This document shows positions 50,473-60,433 of a stretch of DNA of 64,000 bases, piece after piece (the first letter of the stretch is position 1; every line of letters starts with the position of its first letter). Position numbers and translations under genes: made by a program. Source of the DNA: Syntrophobacterales bacterium (lineage in GTDB: Bacteria > Desulfobacterota > Desulfobaccia > Desulfobaccales > 0-14-0-80-60-11); NCBI GenBank assembly GCA_023512475.1, contig JAILZL010000002.1:62001-126000 (forward strand). The letters run 5' to 3'. A model generated the notes under the pieces. That model did no database searches. It was given only the letters and a program-made list of their open reading frames with translations, and was not told where the DNA came from.

Positions 50473-50600
50473 CCAGCTGATTTGGGGAAGGGGCCAGGGG
50501 CCAAAGACCCCTCCCCCGCCCCATTAACGGGATGTGGCGCCGCCAAACCGGCATATTCGGCCGACCTCATCCCACCAGGCTCCGGAAAAGAGAGTTTTCC
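50473..50600 (-). repeat. Dispersed structured intergenic repeat, copy 3 (inverted)
   Basis: Reverse complement reads GGAAAACTCTCTTTTCCGGAGCCTGGTGGGATGAGGTCGGCCGAATATGCCGGTTTGGCGGCGCCACATCCCGTTAATGGGGCGGGGGAGGGGTCTTTGGCCCCTGGCCCC. Confidence 0.8.
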
Positions 50601-50930
50601 CACAGGCGGTCAGGCGCGGCTGGGTGAAACGACCGGACAAAGGCAGGGGCAGGGGAAGGAAGACGCCGGGAAACGCCGGACATTTCCTCCTTCCCCAGCC
50701 TGGCCTCCCGGGGGAGGGGATAGTGTCCAGGCAGTCCGGGGGGAATCCGGTCCCCGGCGTTTCTCTTCCCTCCTCCACCCGCCATGCCCATCCTTTGCGG
50801 CTGTTTCCCGGCCGCAGTGCGCCGGCGCCTGGAACGGGTCATTCAGGGCGCATCTCGGCCAGCAGGTGGCCGCAGGAAGGCTTAAACGGGATCGTGGGGC
50901 ACGCCGGCGGGTTTCCCCTGTCGTGGGGGA

Positions 50931-51578
50931 TCAGGCATTGCCCATGGTGAGATGGTAGGCCAGGTTGTCCAGTTTGACGGTGAAGTCCACGTTCTCCACC
51001 GCCATCCCCTCGGGCACCTGCAATTGGATGGGGGCAAAATTGAGGATGGCCCGGATGCCGGCCTGAATGAGGCGTTGGGCCACCTCCTGGGCCTGGGTGC
51101 CGGGGGTGGCGATGACCCCGATCTCCACGCCGGTCTCCTTGACCACCCGCTCCAGCTCGTCCAGGTGATGGATGATGAGGCCGTTGGGCAGCCGCCGCCC
51201 CACCTTGGCGGGGTCCACATCGAAGACCGCGGCAAATTCATAGCCCTGGCGGGCGAAGTTCTGGTGGGCCAGCAGCGCGGAGCCCAGATTCCCCACCCCC
51301 ACCAGGGCCATCTTCCAGACCTTGTTGAGGCCCAGGATGCGCTTGATCTCGAAGAGGAGCTCCTTGACGAAATAGCCCACCCCCCGGATGCCGAATTCGC
51401 CGAAGTAGGCCAGGTCCTTGCGGATCTGGGCGGGATTGATGCCGCACTTCTGCGCCAGCTTGTCCGAGGCGATGATCTTCACCCCCTCCTGGGCCAGGGC
51501 TTCCAGGTAGCGGGAATAAATGGACAAGCGGGTGATGCTGGCCGCGGGAATTTTGGAAAATTTCGTGGGAGAACGCAT
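50931..51578 (-). CDS. rex: Redox-sensing transcriptional repressor Rex
   Basis: IPAASITRLSIYSRYLEALAQEGVKIIASDKLAQKCGINPAQIRKDLAYFGEFGIRGVGY; LVGVGNLGSALLAH; DPAKVG. Confidence 0.96.
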   Translation of the reverse strand: MRSPTKFSKIPAASITRLSIYSRYLEALAQEGVKIIASDKLAQKCGINPAQIRKDLAYFGEFGIRGVGYFVKELLFEIKRILGLNKVWKMALVGVGNLGSALLAHQNFARQGYEFAAVFDVDPAKVGRRLPNGLIIHHLDELERVVKETGVEIGVIATPGTQAQEVAQRLIQAGIRAILNFAPIQLQVPEGMAVENVDFTVKLDNLAYHLTMGNA

Positions 51579-51632
51579 CCTTAGCCTACCGGGTGGGTAA
51601 AGCCTCGTACAAAATTGCACATAAAGCGGCGT

Positions 51633-51660
51633 GAAAAAGGGGAGGCCGTGTGGCCTCCCC
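51633..51660 (-). terminator. Rho-independent terminator after atpE: GGGGAGGCC-acac-GGCCTCCCC-TTTTTC
   Basis: 9-bp GC stem, 4-nt loop, T5 tail on minus strand. Confidence 0.9.
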
Positions 51661-51671
51661 CGATCTTCAGG

Positions 51672-52043
51672 TTACATCTTCAGGCCCAGGGCGGCGCCGA
51701 TGGGCTTGGCCATGGGGTAGGCAAAGAGGATGATGAGGGCCACGACCAGGGCGTAAATGGCCAGAGACTCGATCATGGCCAGACCGATGAGCATGGTCAC
51801 GGTGATCTTACCGGAGGCTTCGGGGTTGCGGGCGATGCCTTCCACCGACTTCTGGATGGCCAGACCCTGACCGATGCCGGTCCCGAAGGCGGCGATGCCC
51901 ATGCCGAAGCCGGCAGCCATCACCGCATAGCTGAAGAAGCTCCCCAGACCGGCAGCAGTACCGGCCGCGGCGGGCTCCGCCGCCCAGGCCGCAGACGCCA
52001 GCAGCAACGACACCAGCGCACCCAAAGCAAGACGCAGAGACAT
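51672..52043 (-). CDS. atpE: F0F1 ATP synthase subunit c with N-terminal signal-like extension
   Basis: [36 protein letters not shown]...[22 protein letters not shown]. Confidence 0.95.
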   Translation of the reverse strand: MSLRLALGALVSLLLASAAWAAEPAAAGTAAGLGSFFSYAVMAAGFGMGIAAFGTGIGQGLAIQKSVEGIARNPEASGKITVTMLIGLAMIESLAIYALVVALIILFAYPMAKPIGAALGLKM

Positions 52044-52087
52044 AGAAAAAAACCTCCTGTGTATGTTAAGTTGGCCTTCTTCCTCTA

Positions 52088-52765
52088 TCAGTGGGCGTGC
52101 TCCATGGCCCCGGCGAAATACATCATGGAGAGCAGGGTGAAGACGAACGCCTGCACCAGGCTGGTGAAGATCGCCAGGAACATCATAGGCAGCGGCGCCA
52201 GAAACTTGCCGGCCAGGAAGATGAGAATGATGAGCACCGTATCCTCCCCCATGATGTTGCCGAACAGACGCAGAGTCAGGGAGAGGACCCGGGCCAGGTG
52301 GCCGATGATCTCAATGGGGAAGAACAGGGGCGCCAGCCACGGGATGGGCCCCAGGAAGTGCTTGATGTATTTCGCCCCATGGAACTTGATCCCCAGGTAG
52401 TGGGTGTAGACAAAGGTGCACAGGGCAAAGGCCAGGGTGGTGTTGATGTTGGCCGTGGGGGAGAAAAACCCCGGAATCAGGCCGATGAGGTTGCACACCA
52501 GGATGAAGATGAAGGCGGTGCCGATGTAGGGGAAGAAAGCCCGCCCTTCCTCACCGGTGATGTCCACCATGAACTCTTCCAGCCCGCCCACGAAGAGCTC
52601 CATGACGTTCTGGGCCCCGGCCGGCACCAGCGCCACCTGCTTGCTGGCCATCACCCCCAACAGCACCAGGAGGCCCATGATCAGCCAGGCATAGGTCACA
52701 TGCGGCGGAATGTGGAGTCCGAATTTTCCTAACAGCAGGTCAAGAAACAGAATGGGGTGTTCCAT
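52088..52765 (-). CDS. atpB: F0F1 ATP synthase subunit a
   Basis: [81 protein letters not shown]. Confidence 0.96.
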   Translation of the reverse strand: MEHPILFLDLLLGKFGLHIPPHVTYAWLIMGLLVLLGVMASKQVALVPAGAQNVMELFVGGLEEFMVDITGEEGRAFFPYIGTAFIFILVCNLIGLIPGFFSPTANINTTLAFALCTFVYTHYLGIKFHGAKYIKHFLGPIPWLAPLFFPIEIIGHLARVLSLTLRLFGNIMGEDTVLIILIFLAGKFLAPLPMMFLAIFTSLVQAFVFTLLSMMYFAGAMEHAH

Positions 52766-53171
52766 GAGACGGGTGTGCCTCCTTCCTCTTTAACTTGACG
52801 GTTTCGGCGACGGCCGCCAGCATCAGGGTCAAGACCACGGTGGACAGACCCACCACCAGTCCGAGGACGTGCACCCGGCCGGACCCGACCAGGTAAAAGA
52901 TGACCGCCAGCACCACGATATAGCGCAGTGCCTGCCGCACAGCAAAATAGGCCTTGGCCCGCCCTCCCTGCTCCGGGGGCTGCCCCTGGGCCCGGGCGGC
53001 CAAGCCGTTCAGGGCCCGGTGCAGGGCGTGAAAGTTGAGCACGGCCAGCACGCCTCCCACCGCCACCCCGACGGCGAACTCCGTCCCCACCATCAGCCGG
53101 CTCAGGGCCGTCAAGGCGGCCAGGATCACCCAGTTACCGACCTTCAGGGTGCGGGGGGAGAGGAAGTCCAT
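52740..53171 (-). CDS. ATP synthase subunit I-like membrane protein
   Basis: Four TM segments between atpB and the AtpZ-like gene; FAVGVAVGGVLAVLNFHAL; start trimmed. Confidence 0.75.
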   Translation of the reverse strand: MDFLSPRTLKVGNWVILAALTALSRLMVGTEFAVGVAVGGVLAVLNFHALHRALNGLAARAQGQPPEQGGRAKAYFAVRQALRYIVVLAVIFYLVGSGRVHVLGLVVGLSTVVLTLMLAAVAETVKLKRKEAHPSHGTPHSVS

Positions 53172-53175
53172 GCCC

Positions 53176-53397
53176 TTACTTGTAGCGTTTGCCCATGAGG
53201 TAGAGATTGCGGAAGCCCGCAATGATCCCCATGATCAGGCCGATGTAAATGAAGATGCGGTTGTCAAAGATGATGGACAGCCAATAACCCAGCCCGAAGC
53301 CGATGAGAATCGCCAGGACCAGGGACAGGCCGATGGCCGAGGCTCGGTACCCCCCCTGGAGCAACTCCTTGATAAATTTCTTCGTCTCTTCCTTCAT
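53176..53397 (-). CDS. AtpZ/AtpI-like membrane protein
   Basis: GYRASAIGLSLVLAILIGFGLGYWLSIIFDNRIFIYIGLIMGIIAGFRNLY, typical AtpZ two-TM pattern. Confidence 0.85.
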   Translation of the reverse strand: MKEETKKFIKELLQGGYRASAIGLSLVLAILIGFGLGYWLSIIFDNRIFIYIGLIMGIIAGFRNLYLMGKRYK

Positions 53398-53603
53398 GCC
53401 GCAGCTCGCCTTCTGGCTGGGGGGAGGCCGGACTTTATGCCTCTTTTCACATGAGCCTGTCTATCACAGGCCTCCCCCCAAGTCAACTTTTTTTCCGGGA
53501 TGGCTGTCCAAAAAACGGACTGGCTGATTATGACAAAAATATCAGTTAGATAGCCAAAGAGACCGGGAAGGGCCCTTTGCGTCCGCCGCCCCCGGGGCCC
53601 CCT

Positions 53604-56075
53604 TCAGGGGTGCGCCTCGCTGCCCAGAGCCCCCGGCCTGGCCGTCGGCAGCTCCACCACAAAGGTGGTGCCGTGGGGGCCGGTGTCCGCCACGGCGATA
53701 CGTCCCAGGTGCTTTTCAATGATGCCGTAGCTGATGGACAGCCCCAGACCCACGCCCTTGCCCACCTCCTTGGTGGTGAAGAAGGGATCGAAGAGGCGGC
53801 TGAGGTGGCTTTCCGGGATACCGGGGCCGGTGTCGGTGAAGCGCACCCGCACCAGCTCGCCCCCCTGGGCCACCTCGGTGGACACGGTGAGCCGGCCCCT
53901 GCCCTCCATGGCTTCGGCCCCGTTCAGGAGCAGGTTGATAAACACCTGCTCCAGGCGGCTGCGGTCCCCCAGGACCGGGGGCAGATGCGGCTGGAAGAGG
54001 CGCACCACCTCCACCGACTGAAACAGCAGGTGATCGCTCACCAAGGCCAGGACGTTGTCCAGGATCTCATTGAGATTCACCGGCACCATGCGGGCCGGGG
54101 TGTAGCGGGAAAACTCCAGCAGCCCCTTGACGATCTCCTTGCAGCGGGTGGCCTCCCGGACGATCTTCTCCACCTGCCCCCACTCCGGGCTCTCCCGCTC
54201 CAGATCCTCCAGAAGCAGGTAACTCAGGACCAGGATGGTCCCCAGGGGGTTGTTCATCTCATGGGCCACCCCCGCCGCCAGCTGCCCCAGGGCGGCCAGC
54301 TTTTCGGTGTGGGCCAGGTGCTCCTCCAGCTGTTTCTTCCTGGTGATGTCCCGGAGATGGGTCTGGCTGGCGGGAGCCCCTTCATAGGTGGTGGGGAAGG
54401 AGATGGCCTCCAGACTGATGCAGCTGCCATCCTTTCTCTGACCCTTGAGCTCAAAGATGCGGGGGGTGGAATGCCCTTTCAGGAGCCGCAGCACCTGTTC
54501 CCGGGCCCGCTCCGGGCCGGGGAGGTTGAGGAAGGCGGTGAACTCCCGGCCCAGCATCTCCTCGGAGGCCTCACAGCCGAACATCTCCAGCGCTGCGGGA
54601 TTGGCATAGAGGATGCGGCCCTCCCGATGCAGCAGGATGCCGTCTAAGGAGGCCTCCGCCAACAGGCGGTACTTCTCCTCCGATTCCTTCAGCTGTCGGG
54701 CCAGTTGCTCCCGCTCGGTGATGTCCACGATGGACTGCACCGCGCCCAGCACCTGACCCTCCGGTCCGTAAATGGGGGAGGAGGTGCAATAGAAGGAGCG
54801 CTCCCGACCCCGGAAGTCCGGGAAATACTCATAGGCTTCATAGGCCACCGGGTGATAGGGGGAGCGCTTCAGGTCCTTGTTGCCGAAGAAGCGCTCCAGG
54901 GCCTTGAAGTTATGCTCCACCATCAACGAGGCCATGCTGGGGCCTTCCGGGGAGTAAAAGGGGAGCCAGTAGCTGAAGGTGCCGATCATCTCCTTCCGGG
55001 AGCAGCCGGTGAGCTCCTCGCAGGCCCGGTTCCAGGCGATGATGCGGTGATGGCGGTCGATGACGAAGGTGGGGAGGGGCAGGCCGTCCAGGATCCACTG
55101 GGTGGCGGTCTTCTCCCGGAGCAGGGCCTCCTCGCTCTCCTTCAGCAGGGTGATGTCCTTGATGAAGCCCTCATAGCCGGTGATCAGGCCGTCAGGGGTG
55201 CGCCGGCCGATGCCGGTGAGGAGGGCGGGCACCGTGCCGCCATCCGTGCGCTTGAGGGTGAGGCCCAGGTCCCGGGCGAAGCCGTCCTGCTCCACCGCTT
55301 CGAGGAAGCGCTCCCAGTCCCGGGGCTCCGCCAGAAAGCGCCGGAAACTGGTCCCCAGCACCTGCTCCTTGGCGGCCACCCCCAGAAGCTCCAGGCCGGC
55401 GGGGTTCATGTCCAAGAGAAGGCCGTCCCGGTCGGTGACGAAGATGAGGTCCATGCAGCCTTCAAAGATCCGCCGGTACCGCCGCTCGGAGCGCTTCAGG
55501 TCCCGGTAAAGACAAGCGTTGGCGATGGCCAGACCGATCTGGTTGCCCAGGATGGCATAAAACTCCGGATTCATGCCGCAGAAGGTGTCCGGATGAGCGG
55601 AGGCCAGGTTGAGGAAGCCCGTGACCTGCTCCCGGAACTTCAGGGGGATGCTCACCAGACTCTGATAGTGGCGGTAATGCTGGATGGAGCGGGAAAAAGT
55701 GGAGAGGGCCACCCGGGGATCGGAGTTCAGGTCCCGGATGAGGAGCGGGGCTGCCGCCCGGGTGAGGTAAGGGGTGATGATCTCCTCCAGGCCCCCGCTG
55801 GTCAATTCCTCCAGATAGTCGGGAGGAAAGCCGCGGGCCGCCAGGTTGCTCAGCCGCCGGCGCCGGCCGTCCCATAACAGCAGGATGCCGGCATCGATCC
55901 GGAAAAAATCCAGCAGGGCATCCAGGATCAGATCCACAATCTCCTGCAGATCCTGGGTATAGGAGGAGATGGTGGCAATCTCGTTGAACAGGGTAAGTTC
56001 AGGGCAATAATCCCGCACCCCCCGGCCGGCGGGCCGGCGGGGCAGGGGAGGGCGGTCCTCGGATTTCATGGCCAT
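53604..56075 (-). CDS. GAF/multi-PAS sensor histidine kinase
   Basis: GAF-like N-terminus, three PAS-like repeats, AAGVAHEMNNPLGTILVLSYLLLEDLERE H-box, FDPFFTTKEVGKGVGLGLSISYGIIEKHLG. Confidence 0.93.
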   Translation of the reverse strand: MAMKSEDRPPLPRRPAGRGVRDYCPELTLFNEIATISSYTQDLQEIVDLILDALLDFFRIDAGILLLWDGRRRRLSNLAARGFPPDYLEELTSGGLEEIITPYLTRAAAPLLIRDLNSDPRVALSTFSRSIQHYRHYQSLVSIPLKFREQVTGFLNLASAHPDTFCGMNPEFYAILGNQIGLAIANACLYRDLKRSERRYRRIFEGCMDLIFVTDRDGLLLDMNPAGLELLGVAAKEQVLGTSFRRFLAEPRDWERFLEAVEQDGFARDLGLTLKRTDGGTVPALLTGIGRRTPDGLITGYEGFIKDITLLKESEEALLREKTATQWILDGLPLPTFVIDRHHRIIAWNRACEELTGCSRKEMIGTFSYWLPFYSPEGPSMASLMVEHNFKALERFFGNKDLKRSPYHPVAYEAYEYFPDFRGRERSFYCTSSPIYGPEGQVLGAVQSIVDITEREQLARQLKESEEKYRLLAEASLDGILLHREGRILYANPAALEMFGCEASEEMLGREFTAFLNLPGPERAREQVLRLLKGHSTPRIFELKGQRKDGSCISLEAISFPTTYEGAPASQTHLRDITRKKQLEEHLAHTEKLAALGQLAAGVAHEMNNPLGTILVLSYLLLEDLERESPEWGQVEKIVREATRCKEIVKGLLEFSRYTPARMVPVNLNEILDNVLALVSDHLLFQSVEVVRLFQPHLPPVLGDRSRLEQVFINLLLNGAEAMEGRGRLTVSTEVAQGGELVRVRFTDTGPGIPESHLSRLFDPFFTTKEVGKGVGLGLSISYGIIEKHLGRIAVADTGPHGTTFVVELPTARPGALGSEAHP

Positions 56076-56234
56076 GGAATCACCGTGGCAGGCTCACGCC
56101 CGGGCCGGCGAAATATCGGGCAGCGGGGGTCAGGGAGCAGAGGCCCCGGCTCCCCTTCCACGTCTTCCCCTCCCCACCCGGGAAAAGAGAGGGAAGGGCG
56201 CGGCCGCCGGTGCCCCGGACCCTTTCCCCTTTTA

Positions 56235-56837
56235 TTATACCTGAAAACGGGGCGCCAGGTGCGGCCAGGAGATGCTGCTGCGCAGGCGGGCGGCGGTGAT
56301 GATGGCCTTCAGCTCCGTTTCGGCCGTGGCCAGATCCTCGTTGACCACCAGATAGTCATAGTGGCAGGCCTGCCGCAGCTCCTCCCGCCCCTGCTCCAGG
56401 CGCTGGGCCAGCTCCCGCAGGGACAGGCCCCCCCGGAGCCTCAGGCGCCGTTCCAGTTCCTCTAAGGAGGGGGGGAGGATAAAGATGAGGAGGGCCGCCG
56501 GGAAGAGGGCCTTGATGGCCCGGGCCCCCCGGGGCTCCAGATCCAGGAGGGCGTCGGCCCCGCCAGCGATGGTGCGCCGCACCCACTCCACCCCGGTGCC
56601 GTAGAAATAGCCGAACTGCTCCACCCATTCCACCAGGCCGCCACTGTCCCTCAGGCGCAGGAAATCCTCATGGCTGATAAAGTGATAATCCTTCCCGTGC
56701 ACCTCCCCGGGGCGAGGGGGGCGGGTGGTGTAGGAGATGGAAAATCTCAGCCGCGGGTCGGCGGCCAGGAGGCGCTGAATGAGGGTGCTCTTGCCGGCGC
56801 CGGAAGGGGCGCTGATGACCAGGATGCTCCCTTCCAC
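56235..56837 (-). CDS. gmk: Guanylate kinase
   Basis: LVISAPSGAGKSTLIQRLL, FSISYTTRPPRPGEVHGKDYHFIS. Confidence 0.96.
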   Translation of the reverse strand: MEGSILVISAPSGAGKSTLIQRLLAADPRLRFSISYTTRPPRPGEVHGKDYHFISHEDFLRLRDSGGLVEWVEQFGYFYGTGVEWVRRTIAGGADALLDLEPRGARAIKALFPAALLIFILPPSLEELERRLRLRGGLSLRELAQRLEQGREELRQACHYDYLVVNEDLATAETELKAIITAARLRSSISWPHLAPRFQV

Positions 56838-57116
56838 TCAGGCCTCTTTCACCAGGAGGGCCGGCCGGGCCCCGGAGTGGCCGTTGAAGCGCTGGGACAG
56901 GGTCTCCACCTGCACCGCCGACAGGATGACATGATTGCTGTCGGTGACGATGATGGCCCGGGTCTTGCGCCCGTGGGTGGCATCCAGGAGGAGGTGGTTT
57001 TTTCGGGCTTCTTCCCGCAGGCGCTTGCCGGGAGCCGAATTGGGCATCAGCACCGCCACCACCCGATGCACGGCCACCATGTTGCCGAAGCCGATATTGA
57101 CCAACCGCTCGTCCAT
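56838..57116 (-). CDS. DUF370/RemA family regulator
   Basis: [69 protein letters not shown]. Confidence 0.93.
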   Translation of the reverse strand: MDERLVNIGFGNMVAVHRVVAVLMPNSAPGKRLREEARKNHLLLDATHGRKTRAIIVTDSNHVILSAVQVETLSQRFNGHSGARPALLVKEA

Positions 57117-57132
57117 GACGTCCCCCTGGAGA

Positions 57133-58005
57133 TCATTCGACGTTGTGAATCTGTTCCCGGAGGCGCTCCAGGAGGCCCTTGAGGAGGAGCACTTCCTGGG
57201 TGATGCTCAGGTCCCCGGCCTTGGCGCCGATGGTGTTCACCTCCCGGAGCATCTCCTGCACCAGAAACTCCAGCCGCCGGCCCACCGGCCCCCCGGCGCC
57301 CAGGAGCTCCCGGAACTGACGCACATGGCTCTCCAGGCGGGCCAGCTCCTCGGCCACATCCCGGCGCTCCGCCAGAAAGGCCAGCTCCTGGGCCAGCCGG
57401 GCGTCCTCCACCTCTCCCACCTCGCCTTTGAGCTCCTCCAGCCGGGCGAGGATCTTCTGCCGCCAGGCCTCGGGGCTTAAGGCGGCCAGGGTCTGGATCC
57501 GTCCGGCCGCCGCAGCCAGCTCCTCCAGGTGGCGGCTCAGGTCGGCCCGCAGGGCCTCGCCCTCGGCCCGACGCATCTCCTCCAGGGAGTCCAGGGCCTG
57601 CTGCAGGGCCTGGGAGAGGAGGGCCCAGGTCTCCTCCAGGTTCGGGGCCTCCCGTTCCCGGGTGATGAGCAGGTCGGCAAAGCGCAGCAGGTGGTCCAGC
57701 CGCAGGGGCTCATCCAACCCGGCGGCCGCCTTGAGCTCGGTGAGCGCCGCCACCGCCTGGGCCGTGAGGCCCGGATCCAGGCGCAGGGCCCCTCCCGCGC
57801 CCGGCTGCATTTCATAAGAGAGCTGCATCTCCACCCGTCCCCGATGGAGGCGGGCCTTCAGCACCTGGCGGCAGCGGTCCTCCAGGGCCCACAGGTGGCG
57901 AGGCAGATTGAGGGCCAGATCCAGAAACCGGTGGTTGAGACTCCTCAGCTCCACCGTCCAGCGCTGGGCGGGACCCTCGGCCTCGCCCCGGCCGTAGCCG
58001 GTCAT
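57133..58005 (-). CDS. YicC family endoribonuclease-like protein
   Basis: [12 protein letters not shown]...[25 protein letters not shown]-terminal [34 protein letters not shown]; start trimmed, ATGA overlap with DUF4416 gene. Confidence 0.94.
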   Translation of the reverse strand: MTGYGRGEAEGPAQRWTVELRSLNHRFLDLALNLPRHLWALEDRCRQVLKARLHRGRVEMQLSYEMQPGAGGALRLDPGLTAQAVAALTELKAAAGLDEPLRLDHLLRFADLLITREREAPNLEETWALLSQALQQALDSLEEMRRAEGEALRADLSRHLEELAAAAGRIQTLAALSPEAWRQKILARLEELKGEVGEVEDARLAQELAFLAERRDVAEELARLESHVRQFRELLGAGGPVGRRLEFLVQEMLREVNTIGAKAGDLSITQEVLLLKGLLERLREQIHNVE

Positions 58006-58550
58006 GCTTCGGAGACAATCTGCCGCCATTGCCGCAACTGCCAGAGATATTTGCGCCGCACCCGCTCCAGCCAGGGGAGTAGAGGTTCGGAGGCATAGTC
58101 CGGATAGGTCCAGGGCAGGGGAGTAAAGCCGCCCCGGGCCGCCACCAAGGTCACCTCGCCGTAAATCCCGTGGGACAGATAGAGGCGATGCCGGAAGTTC
58201 TTCCCGGTGGCCAGCACCAGGCGCTCCCCGGTGAGATAGCCCACATCCAGGTTGAGGAGCCGCCGCCCCCCCAGGCTCAGGGCCTGCTCCAGACGGTGAG
58301 CGACCAGCTTGACGGGGGGCAAAAACTCCGGGTCCGCCAGGTGCAGAAAGGAGGCCAGACAGCGCTCCAGGCCGACCCCCATCTCCGGGACGTAGTAGTC
58401 CGTATGGGGAAACGGCCACCAGGGGCTCACCATGTCCGGGGGGCCGAGGTGCTCCGCCAGCCGGGCCAACGCCCGGGGAACCAGCTCCCGGCGCACCGTG
58501 AGGAGACTCGCCACCGGCTTCACCGGCACAGGCGGCCTGGGCTCACTCAT
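58002..58550 (-). CDS. DUF4416 family protein
   Basis: WWPFPHTDYYVPEMGVGLERCLASF; NLDVGYLTGERLVLATGKNFRHRLYLSHGIYGEVTL. Confidence 0.85.
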   Translation of the reverse strand: MSEPRPPVPVKPVASLLTVRRELVPRALARLAEHLGPPDMVSPWWPFPHTDYYVPEMGVGLERCLASFLHLADPEFLPPVKLVAHRLEQALSLGGRRLLNLDVGYLTGERLVLATGKNFRHRLYLSHGIYGEVTLVAARGGFTPLPWTYPDYASEPLLPWLERVRRKYLWQLRQWRQIVSEA

Positions 58551-58611
58551 GCCTCCTCCGATGAGAACCCCATCTTACGGGACCCCGCCCTGGAAAGCAA
58601 TGAAATTTTCA

Positions 58612-58627
58612 TGTGAAAAATTGCACA
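58612..58627. promoter_or_regulatory. CRP/FNR-type site TGTGA-AAAATT-GCACA upstream of the DUF4416-yicC-remA-gmk operon
   Basis: 16-bp match to TGTGA-N6-TCACA with one mismatch. Confidence 0.45.
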
Positions 58628-58801
58628 GTTACCAGACTTGGCTTGATCATTTCCCGCCCCGGGGGGAGTCGGCGGGCCAGGCGGCAGGATCGGAGGCCCG
58701 GCCCCGCCGCCGCGTCACCTCTGCTTCACCTCAACTAACCGTCGAAAACCCTTTCCCTGCCTTTCCTGACTGATCTGCGGCGCTAAGGCCCCTCAGCCCT
58801 G

Positions 58802-59053
58802 CTAAAGATGCACCACCTCCACCAGTTTCTCCTGGAACGGGACCTCCTGGGCCGGCACGATTTCCCTTTCTTTGATCTCTTCGAGGGTCTCCCCCTTCAC
58901 CTCCGTGACAATCTCCCAGGAACGCGGGCCGCTCTCCGCCCAGATGACGCATTCCAGGGAGCGATCCTCCTCCACCTTGCCGCGTTTCCAGCCCGCACAC
59001 TCCGGGATGCACCGGAGCCCCAGCTCCGCCCGGACGCACTTTTCAAAGAGCAT
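58802..59053 (-). CDS. Hypothetical protein (83 aa)
   Basis: MLFEKCVRAELGLRCIPECAGWKRGKVEEDRSLECVIWAESGPRSWEIVTEV...; promoter upstream at 59219-59246. Confidence 0.55.
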   Translation of the reverse strand: MLFEKCVRAELGLRCIPECAGWKRGKVEEDRSLECVIWAESGPRSWEIVTEVKGETLEEIKEREIVPAQEVPFQEKLVEVVHL

Positions 59054-59218
59054 CAACACCCCCTTGTTGCAGTGAGGAGCCTGTCGATCTGCCACCCGGA
59101 GGCGCAGGGCACACTCCGCCGCCCCGGCCCCGCTCGGGTGGGTGGGATGGTGAGATCCGGGTTGTAAGGGTGCTAAATAGGACGTCAGAAAGAAAAGCGC
59201 GCCGACTCCAAATCTAAC

Positions 59219-59246
59219 ATTATACCCGGACGGATGGCGAACGCAA
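59219..59246 (-). promoter_or_regulatory. Sigma70-type promoter TTGCGT-N16-TATAAT
   Basis: Perfect -10 read on minus strand; upstream of 83-aa ORF. Confidence 0.5.
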
Positions 59247-59384
59247 CCCTTTTTAGCCGGGGGTCCAGGCCTTGGCGCCGGCTGGACCGCCTGATATAGT
59301 GTGAAAAAGGCCGAAACGGGGTGCCGCCCTTCCCCCGGCCCCGGTCCCTCGTCTTCGGTTGCATCCCGGCGGAAGGAGAACCCC

Positions 59385-59768
59385 GTGCACGAATACGCCC
59401 TCATGCAAGGCATCGTCACCGCTATCCAGGAGCAGCTGGCGGCCGAACAGGTGAGCGCCCCGGTCCTGGAGGTGGGCCTCACCCTCGGCATCTTCGAGGT
59501 CCATTCCGAGGCCGCCGCCCGCCAGGCCTTCCAGGTCCTCACCCAGGGGACTCCCCTGGAGCAGGCCGCCCTCACCCTCACCCTCCTGCCTGCCACCCTG
59601 ACCTGCCCGGCCTGCGGCCATACCGAGCCCTTCCTGGTGGACCACTTCCACTCCCATGACCCCCTGCCGGTGGTGGACTGCCCCCGCTGCGGTCAGACGG
59701 CCCACCTGACCGGCGGCCGGGGAGTGGAGGCCATCGAGGTGGTGCTGGCAGGCGAGGAGGACACCTGA
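59385..59768 (+). CDS. hypA: Hydrogenase maturation nickel metallochaperone HypA
   Basis: MHEYALMQGIVTAIQEQLA (GTG start); zinc motif CPACGHTE...CPRCGQ. Confidence 0.9.
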   Translation: MHEYALMQGIVTAIQEQLAAEQVSAPVLEVGLTLGIFEVHSEAAARQAFQVLTQGTPLEQAALTLTLLPATLTCPACGHTEPFLVDHFHSHDPLPVVDCPRCGQTAHLTGGRGVEAIEVVLAGEEDT

Positions 59769-59791
59769 AGAGAACCCCGGAGTCGCAGGCC

Positions 59792-60433
59792 ATGGCCCTG
59801 GTGGTCTGTGAAACCTTCGTCAGCATCCTGGGGGAGTCCTCCCGGGCCGGGCTGCCCGCCTTTTTCATCCGCCTGACGGGCTGCAACCTGCGGTGCCGTT
59901 GGTGCGACACCCCTTACTCCTATGACGGCGGGGAAAGCCGGGAAGTGGGTGAGCTCCTGGCGGCGGTACGGGACTCCCGCCTGCCCCGGGTCCTGGTCAC
60001 CGGCGGGGAGCCTCTCCTGCAGCCTGAGACCCCGGAGCTGCTGGCCCTCCTGTGCGACGCCGGCCGGGAGGTGCTGCTGGAAACCAACGGCTCTCTGCCC
60101 ATCGGCCCGGTGGATCGGCGGGTGAGGCGCATCGTGGACGTGAAGTGCCCGGGAAGCGGCATGGCCCACGCCATGTACTGGCCCAACCTGGCGCAGCTCA
60201 CCCCCCGGGATGAGGTCAAGTTTGTGGTCAGCCACCGGGAGGATTTCGCCTACGCCGAGGCCATCATCCGGGAGCACGGCCTGGCCGCGGGCCCCACCCT
60301 GCTCATCTCCCCGGTGTTCGGGGAGGTGGACTTGGCGGAGGCGGCCGGCTGGGTGGCGGCGAGCCCCCTCCCCTTACGGCTGAACCTGCAATGGCATAAA
60401 ATCATCTGGGGCCCGGAGAGGCGAGGGGTATGA
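59792..60433 (+). CDS. queE: 7-carboxy-7-deazaguanine synthase (radical SAM)
   Basis: ILGESSRAGLPAFFIRLTGCNLRCRWCDTPYSYDGGE; LVTGGEPLLQPE; LLETNGS. Confidence 0.95.
   Translation: MALVVCETFVSILGESSRAGLPAFFIRLTGCNLRCRWCDTPYSYDGGESREVGELLAAVRDSRLPRVLVTGGEPLLQPETPELLALLCDAGREVLLETNGSLPIGPVDRRVRRIVDVKCPGSGMAHAMYWPNLAQLTPRDEVKFVVSHREDFAYAEAIIREHGLAAGPTLLISPVFGEVDLAEAAGWVAASPLPLRLNLQWHKIIWGPERRGV

Noticed and set aside
51600-51630. Rex operator upstream of rex (ATGTGCAATTTTGTACGA)
   Set aside because: Only a partial, asymmetric match to Rex-type palindromes.
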